A DNA stretch of 64,000 nucleotides from Eleginops maclovinus (Eukaryota > Chordata > Actinopteri > Perciformes > Eleginopidae), in the NCBI RefSeq assembly GCF_036324505.1, contig NC_086349.1:21180247-21244246 (forward strand), given 5' to 3'. Positions 57,701 to 64,000 of the stretch are shown here, in pieces (positions within the stretch are counted from its first letter, which is position 1; each line of letters starts with the position of its first letter). A program made the position numbers and the translations under genes. The notes beneath the pieces are model-generated. The model had not been told where the DNA came from. It worked only from the letters and a program-made list of their open reading frames with translations, and made no database searches.

Positions 57701-60700
57701 AATAATTCATTCATCAGGACTGTGTGGGTGTGGGCTGATGTGGGTGTGGATGTATCTTGATTGTTGCTAGAAGGAATGTGCACGAAGATGTTATCATTTT
57801 GGAAGAATATATTGTGTCCATGTATAATCCCATCACCCACAGTAGAGAGCTTACTGAGAAAATAGGGCCTTTAAAGGTTTCTCAGATTAAAGCTTGAAAG
57901 GTTTCACCAATGCACCGAAATATAAATCGAGATGGAAGCTGGGGGGGTTTTGTGTTTACTGTCCATTTAGTTTCCCAGAATGAGAGAGGTGAAGAGCGTG
58001 CTGGGTGGTTGCGTACATGACAGATTGCTGACTGTGGGAGTCTTTTACAGTCAGCAGAAACATGCAATTGATGACACTTTGGCTTCTTCACGCTCTGATA
58101 CAGCCAGTACAGAAACAAGAGGGAGAAACAGTGCTGTCAATCAAAAACACTTCTTACTTTAAAAGTTCATTCGAATATAAAACTGAATCTCAACATTTGT
58201 GAGGATTTAAACAAAGAACATGTCATTTCTGCCACTATGGGTCTTTCAATGGTGACAATATGACCATGGGAGGTGTTGGCTTCATTGTTCAATAAAACAC
58301 CATGGCTAATGAAGGTCTATCTGATGTGACAGAGGCATAAATCATGTGCATGTCTTATGTAATGTATTCAAGTGTAATTAACCTTATGTGAAATAGCCCA
58401 AAGTATTATTATTTCCCGTGAAATTAACTTAGCATAAGATGAGTTGACTAGCCATACAGCCACTGGAGCTAATACTTGCAAATTAAATCTTGGGTTAGCC
58501 AAGCCAAACGTGGATATAACAACCATACTACAAATAATTGTATGTGTCATCTGGTGTTACCCACAAATTATGGCAACTAGAGAAGATAGACGCAATTGAC
58601 AGGCGACTAAATTAAATGTGTCTTTAATCCTTCAAATTGCAGATAAATAACTTCTATTCCTGTTAATGTGCAGGTTTTGTGAGTTTATCATAGCTGATGC
58701 AGTTGATTCATATTAATGATGATCCATAAAATGCCCCTCTCAGCCCGGGGCAAAGCCTCTGCTCTCCCCTGCCCGGACACGCTGTGCCCATCGCTGCTTT
58801 ATTGGTGAGCCCACCACCATCATTCTGACATAATGTTGCTCTTAAAAGAATATTAATCATTCAAAATGACTTCCTCAGTTGAACCATCTGTTGTTAGCAG
58901 CAACCCGTACTGGACGAAAGACATTGCAGCAAACTGACATCCATAATTTTGATCTTTATCCATCAAATAATGACCAACACCTTTGATCTACTTAACAAAT
59001 ACGCTGTTTAGGACTTCATCTTTAATCCTTTAATCACAGCCTTTTTGTAGTTGTTTCCTGGAGATGTAGTAGATTTGTTTGATCAGTTCAATGCTAATCA
59101 AGCTAGATGCTATGCTACATAGGCTAATACGACATTCTTAGATTAATTAACGTTGGGCTAACTGTGCTACATTTTCTGTCTTTGTTTTCACTATTTTGAC
59201 TTTATGTTTACTATATGACTGTTCTGCTCTCAATGGAGACTAAAGGTTGATTCTTTACCTGTGGTTATTTTGTGAGACTTTGTGTTTCCTCTTCGGAATC
59301 TCATTCTTACAAAATCTTTGCTCTAAAAGACCATGGCTCACCGGGGGCCTGATCAATCTTTCCTTGTAAAATGTTACCATCAAAACTAATCACACTTGCA
59401 ACAATAAGAATTTGCAACAATTATTCAATAAAATGTTTGAATACAATTGCAAGCTCATTCTTTAGAGACAATAATTGGATTAAAAATCATTGTCTATTTG
59501 ATTGAGTATCCTTTTAGCAAAATGTTAAGAGAATTAGAGTGTCCTTTGGTAACATGGTGTACGTGTCTTAGGTTTTTACTGCGAATGGGATATTTGTCGT
59601 CTCGATTTGGAATACAGAGCACTCCATGTTTTTGTTTGATAATCCTCATAAGTATAGGCGCAACTCATAACCCTCGACTGCACTACTGGTGTACGTTTTG
59701 AAATGACGTCCTGTCTGCGTTTATGGCGTTATTTTGTTCACAGCTTCACAGTTGCTTCCAGTAAAAATCTTTAAAGGCCGTGTCCTGCATTCAACCTTTA
59801 ATGGAAGTGTTTTTAGCTCTCTGCCCTGCACCCACACTACAAACACAGAGAGGTCAGACAAAGGACTGTGATCCCCTTTAGCTGAGATCCAACCCTGATG
59901 ATCTTGCATTAAGCCCGGCAGATATCATATTCAATTTAGGAGAACAGGAGCAAACAACTGTGTTGGGCTACAGATCTATCAGCTAAATTTAAAATGGCTG
60001 CATCAAATCAATTTCAATGTCCTGCCTGGCAGCAGTTAAAAAATAATTGCTCCATCAGCCTCATGACACAGCATTAACACCAATGAGAAAAATGTATCCT
60101 TTGCAACCTTTATTTTTTTAGTCTCTTTTAGGAAACAATGATGCGTATTCATTTACTTGAAGCACAAGCTATTCTTTCCAAGCTACTGTCCATAAATCCT
60201 GGTGAAGAGCGCCTATTCTCCCCCCAGGCTACCTGCTTCACCGAGAGACCAGACCTGTGTTTATGTGCAGAAATAAGGCAATTTATCATCCAGTCCCAGA
60301 GAAATGGTCAACGGCAGGGACAAACCAGTTTACAATTCCAGATTAATTGCTTCCCTCCTTGCCTATACCCGGTGAATGAAACATAACCCTACAAACCACA
60401 CAAGACAGGGAGAGAGATTAAATATTGTTACGTGATAATGACATATATATAATTTCACTTTCTGCTATTGATCATTAACATTTCGCATAGATCCAAACGA
60501 TTGATTGACCTAATTGTGCTATACATGGTTTGAGTTAACAGCCTATTATCATCATGGGTTGACTCTTATAGAAGAGGACAATCTGTACGAAGACAAATGG
60601 AGAAGGGGAGACACATTCAAAGGGCCTGCAGACCTTAATATCTCTGAATTACAAGCGTTCTGAGAGTAGTGTGGCTGGGGAAAAGCAACAAACTCCCCAC

Positions 60701-62939
60701 GGGACCATCAACTCTTATGTCAGATGGGTTTTAGTGATGTAGCGGCTTCTTTAGGACATGGCCTCTCAACAGAACAACCCACGATACCTGTCAAATTACC
60801 AATAGCTGAAAGAAAGGATCAATTATCAAGTGATTTCTGATCAAAACCAATGCAACAATTCTTATGTAACCAGATATGTTATGAGGGAATTTAAAATGTA
60901 GATGTCTTAAATGCCTGAGAATGAGTGCAGTCTCGCAATATTACATTTGTCAGAGGAGGCTCTTTTTCACTCCTACTCATGCGGTCAAAGGTATTGTAGG
61001 ACAAACGATGGACAAGCCGCAAGTGCCAAAGAGAGTGGCGGCTCAAGGGGATCATTCACCTTCACATCGACAGTGAACTCCATTACGAGGCAGGCCCAAA
61101 TTTTGGAAACCACTGTGCCATTAGTCAAACACAGATTGGGTGTGACAGCTAACCCCTCATGATGATATCATTTGCACCACATAAAAACTGAGTGTTGTTG
61201 CTGCATAATCATTGTGTGCTCACATCAGTCTCACTGCACAGTTATAGCCTGTAAAACCAAGCAAGGACAACTTTCTGCGTATCTTTTATACAAAATCACT
61301 TTTAAACACCTTATAAATTGAGTTAACTGCGAAAATCTGACAAGTATGAAAGAAAATGAAAAATGAACAAGCTGTCCTCTCTGAATTAAACTACAATTAA
61401 TAGCTTTCTCTTATACGAGCCACACAATTGAATTACAAATACTTTTAATAGGCTCACTGTTGCATCCCTTTTGATATAGTGTACATCTTTAATCTGCATG
61501 TCCTTCATGAGTATAAAACGACCTTTTCCTCTACTGATTTTTTATTCAAATGTATGTGAAGCAGTAGTTACTTCTTTCAAATGAATGAAATTGACTTTAA
61601 GCACATCTCTCATGTGTTCAAAAAGTCCCTGTCTCCAGTTGATTGATGGAAAGATGTGACCTAAGAACATTGCGATATTTAACTGAGATTATCTGTAAAG
61701 TAGACAGAGAGTCGTTTTCAATTAAGACCTCATTAAAAACTAAATTAGGTACTGACCTTCGAAACATAGTTGCATAGGGAAGAGGAGAGGAAGGCAGACG
61801 TGTATTTTAACACATCCATCATTTATTAAAATGAAACCTGTCAATGTTGTGTTTCAAGGGACTCTAATATTACATTAAGTTAGCAAAATGCCTCCAAACC
61901 ATAAACAAATATGAATCACATCAGATTCATTTAGTCATTAGCGAGCTCTGACACACAATTTCTACTGCCACACGCAAAATAGTATTTGTTCACAAATGTG
62001 CACTGCATGCTGGCAATGAGACTGCATGCATTTCTAAAGTTAGAAATCCAATCAAGTGTAGTGTGCTCAGCAGAAATAAGTGCTTCATTCGGCAAAATAT
62101 CTGAAGTGAACAGCTGCACTGTAGCTACTATTCATGAATAGCTACTTATACATGCATTTATTTATGAGTAAACTTGTGATTCTGAAAAAATCTATTAAAA
62201 AAACATCTTCTGTGGCAATAAAAGAAAGCATGTCTTGCATAAACACACACTCAGTAAGATCAGGCGACATATGTTAGGGATGTTTCGGCACACCAACACT
62301 AGTGTATTATCACCTGCCCTCACGTAGCATTGTAATCTGAGAGCGGCATCAACAATCAATGGAAGGAGGGAAAGTGAAGACAAGACCAATCGATGCCCGT
62401 TAGAAACACCACGGTAATTGTACACTTATCAGTTTAGAGCAGCAACCTGCTATGAACTTGAAAGAGCAGGAACCGAGTGACCATTGAAAAATAGACACAA
62501 TTCCCTGACATATTGGTGCAATTAGAGTACTTTTCCTTTGGTTTACTTCTATATACTCTGCTGGTATATAAATGCTGATTATAATAATTGATTCAGTGAG
62601 ATTTGTGTGATCAACAGCTGTTTCCAAAAGCAGCATTCAGTGTAACATGATAAGACAATTAAAAGATCATGGTTTAAGGGTAAATTGAATCAGACCAATA
62701 CAAATGTGCTGTATAGCAATAGACAATTGACTTCTTAACTAAACCCTATACCAACATAAATGTTAGCCTGCATAAATATGAGCTAAGCTCCCACAGAAAC
62801 ACACCATTTTGATTCCAAGGAAGAAAATGTCAGACTGTATTTAGTCTGACATCGAAGTGGTGCTTCGAGCTACATGCTCATATTACCATTGGTGACTAGC
62901 GGATGTTTAGCAGATGTGTTTACCAAAGTCACAACCATG

Positions 62940-63170
62940 TTACACTCAACACACAAAGTACAGCTGAGCTTGATCAGAATATCATTACCTTTTTTAGAAT
63001 TTGTTTTGGAAACAGTGGAAATTGTGACCTGATGATTGAGCTAGATTAAATTCTGGAGAGCACCAATGCTATTACAACATCTCTTGTATATGGAAAACAT
63101 GATAAGACCGTAACAAATTATTTAAAATCCATCAAATAGTTGTCAAATCATTTGAAATAATGCCAAAGAA
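62940..63170 (+). repeat. Dispersed teleost repeat, copy 2
   Basis: CAAAGTACAGCTGAGCTTGA, AATTGTGACCTGATGATTGA and AATCCATCAAATAGTTGTCA occur in the order expected for the family also seen at about 38835-39425. Confidence 0.5.
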
Positions 63171-63599
63171 GTGTTCATACTGGTTCCTCAAAAGGAAGTA
63201 TATATAGGCTTCACCCTTTGGGGACCATGAATGGACTAATAGATAGTTAATCGACAATATAGCATGTTACAAACATCTTTTGTACACTGTGGCAAAAAGA
63301 GACTGAAATGGTTGGACAAAAATGCAGGTGCCTAAATACTGTGCTGCAATGGAGTCATTAGACCTTATTGGCACTCAGTTTCAGCTGGCTGGAAAACACA
63401 AATCGTTTTGGAGACTTGCTGGTAAATGTTACCACAACCTGCTTTACTTTAGGCCAAAATGCAAACTGAATTACCCAAAAGGGACACTCCCTAACATGGC
63501 TGTGTTTTATGAACCCATCAAATTATCCCAGCAGGATGTAGCACTAGAAAAAGAGGAAGCAATAGTAGGTTTAATGCATAGACTGTATTGAATATAGAT

Positions 63600-64000
63600 A
63601 AAAGGCGTTGTGAATCTCATAGGGGTTGGCTCCAGGCGTCACTACCTTGGCAGTGGTGACTCTGCCTTACTCCTGGCTAATTAAAAAAGATGGATCATAG
63701 GTAGAGCCGAGTCAGGCCCGGGTGACGCACAAGAGCAGACAACTAGCGGCTAGCAACCTGTGATGACACCCACCTGTCAAGCCTTAATAACATTTTAACG
63801 AGTGAGTTATATAACAAATCACCCCCCTACAGCTGTTAAGAAGAAAATTAGCTACAGAGGCCAAAGCCGCTCTTTGTAGCAGAGTGTGAACACTGATCTG
63901 AAGTTGGGAATTTTGACAGGGGGGTCTAAGGGGATTCACTCATATTTGAAGCCAGCCTCGAGGGGCTTTTTGAGGAACTGCAGTTCTCCCATCTCTTTTT
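63600..64000 (+). repeat. Dispersed teleost repeat, cut by the window end
   Basis: AATAACATTTTAACGAGTGA, GGTCTAAGGGGATTCACTCA and GAGGAACTGCAGTTCTCCC are recognisable parts of a frequent fish repeat. An imperfect hairpin GTCACTACC/GGTAGTGAC-like pair lies near 63640. It runs off the right edge. Confidence 0.45.

Larger units (their letters stand above)
35813..64000 (-). other. syt2 5' intron(s) and upstream flank, no coding exon found
   Basis: Twenty-eight kilobases of mostly AT-rich DNA without any recognisable coding exon on either strand. Reading frames are short and lack splice context or protein similarity. Features seen: dispersed repeats at about 38835-39425, 44174-44786, 53393-54754, 62940-63170 and 63600-64000; short simple repeats ((GA)13 at 48288-48314; an AT run near 48617-48631); and a candidate 5' exon/promoter at about 46975-47400. 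Mammalian SYT2 has long 5' introns, so most of this is probably transcribed but noncoding. Confidence 0.55.

Noticed and set aside
63322..63591. 89-aa plus-strand open frame
   Set aside because: It has no recognisable domain or homologue, no promoter or splice context, and lies between two dispersed repeats.

Overview
The window is vertebrate nuclear DNA, almost certainly from a teleost and probably a percomorph. Genes are split into short exons with GT-AG introns. Long (TG)n/(CA)n microsatellites are frequent. The introns hold several dispersed repeats that I recognise as common in teleost genomes. There is no operon-like layout, phage or CRISPR.

Layout. (1) About 4.5-19.0 kb, plus strand: the 3' part of ppp1r12b (MYPT2, myosin phosphatase targeting subunit). 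The long form is represented by exons carrying the RRSTQGV inhibitory phosphorylation motif. An intronic first exon at 8914 opens the small-subunit form (M20/HS-M21 type), which continues through coiled-coil exons to two alternative C-termini: a non-zipper end at 17756 and a leucine-zipper end at 19003. The ankyrin-repeat and PP1-binding half lies outside the window or is unseen. (2) About 21.0-21.2 kb: two facing poly(A) signals suggest that ppp1r12b and its neighbour end tail to tail about 100 bp apart. (3) 26.7-35.8 kb, minus strand: a complete synaptotagmin-2 coding region in eight coding exons (432 aa) with a transmembrane anchor, cysteine cluster, acidic linker, and C2A and C2B domains with all ten calcium-binding aspartates. 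A 3' UTR of about 5.5 kb probably runs down to 21.17 kb. (4) 35.8-64 kb: no coding exon found. The first coding exon of syt2 carries only six bases of 5' UTR before a splice acceptor, so this region most likely holds its 5' noncoding exon(s), long introns and upstream flank, plus dispersed repeats. One of these is a 970-bp hAT-like element with a perfect 8-bp target duplication, nested in an older foldback element.

The convergent PPP1R12B-SYT2 pair matches the human 1q32 order. The paralogous SYT1/PPP1R12A pair on human 12q21 shows that this is an ancient linkage. The two genes act in different processes: ppp1r12b tunes myosin light-chain phosphatase in muscle, and syt2 is a calcium sensor for fast transmitter release.

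I found no previously undescribed biological system. The points most worth checking are a possible short-form start exon at 3225, the internal cardiac-type promoter, the apparent absence of the exon for the second ROCK site, a GC-AG intron in syt2, and the facing poly(A) sites.
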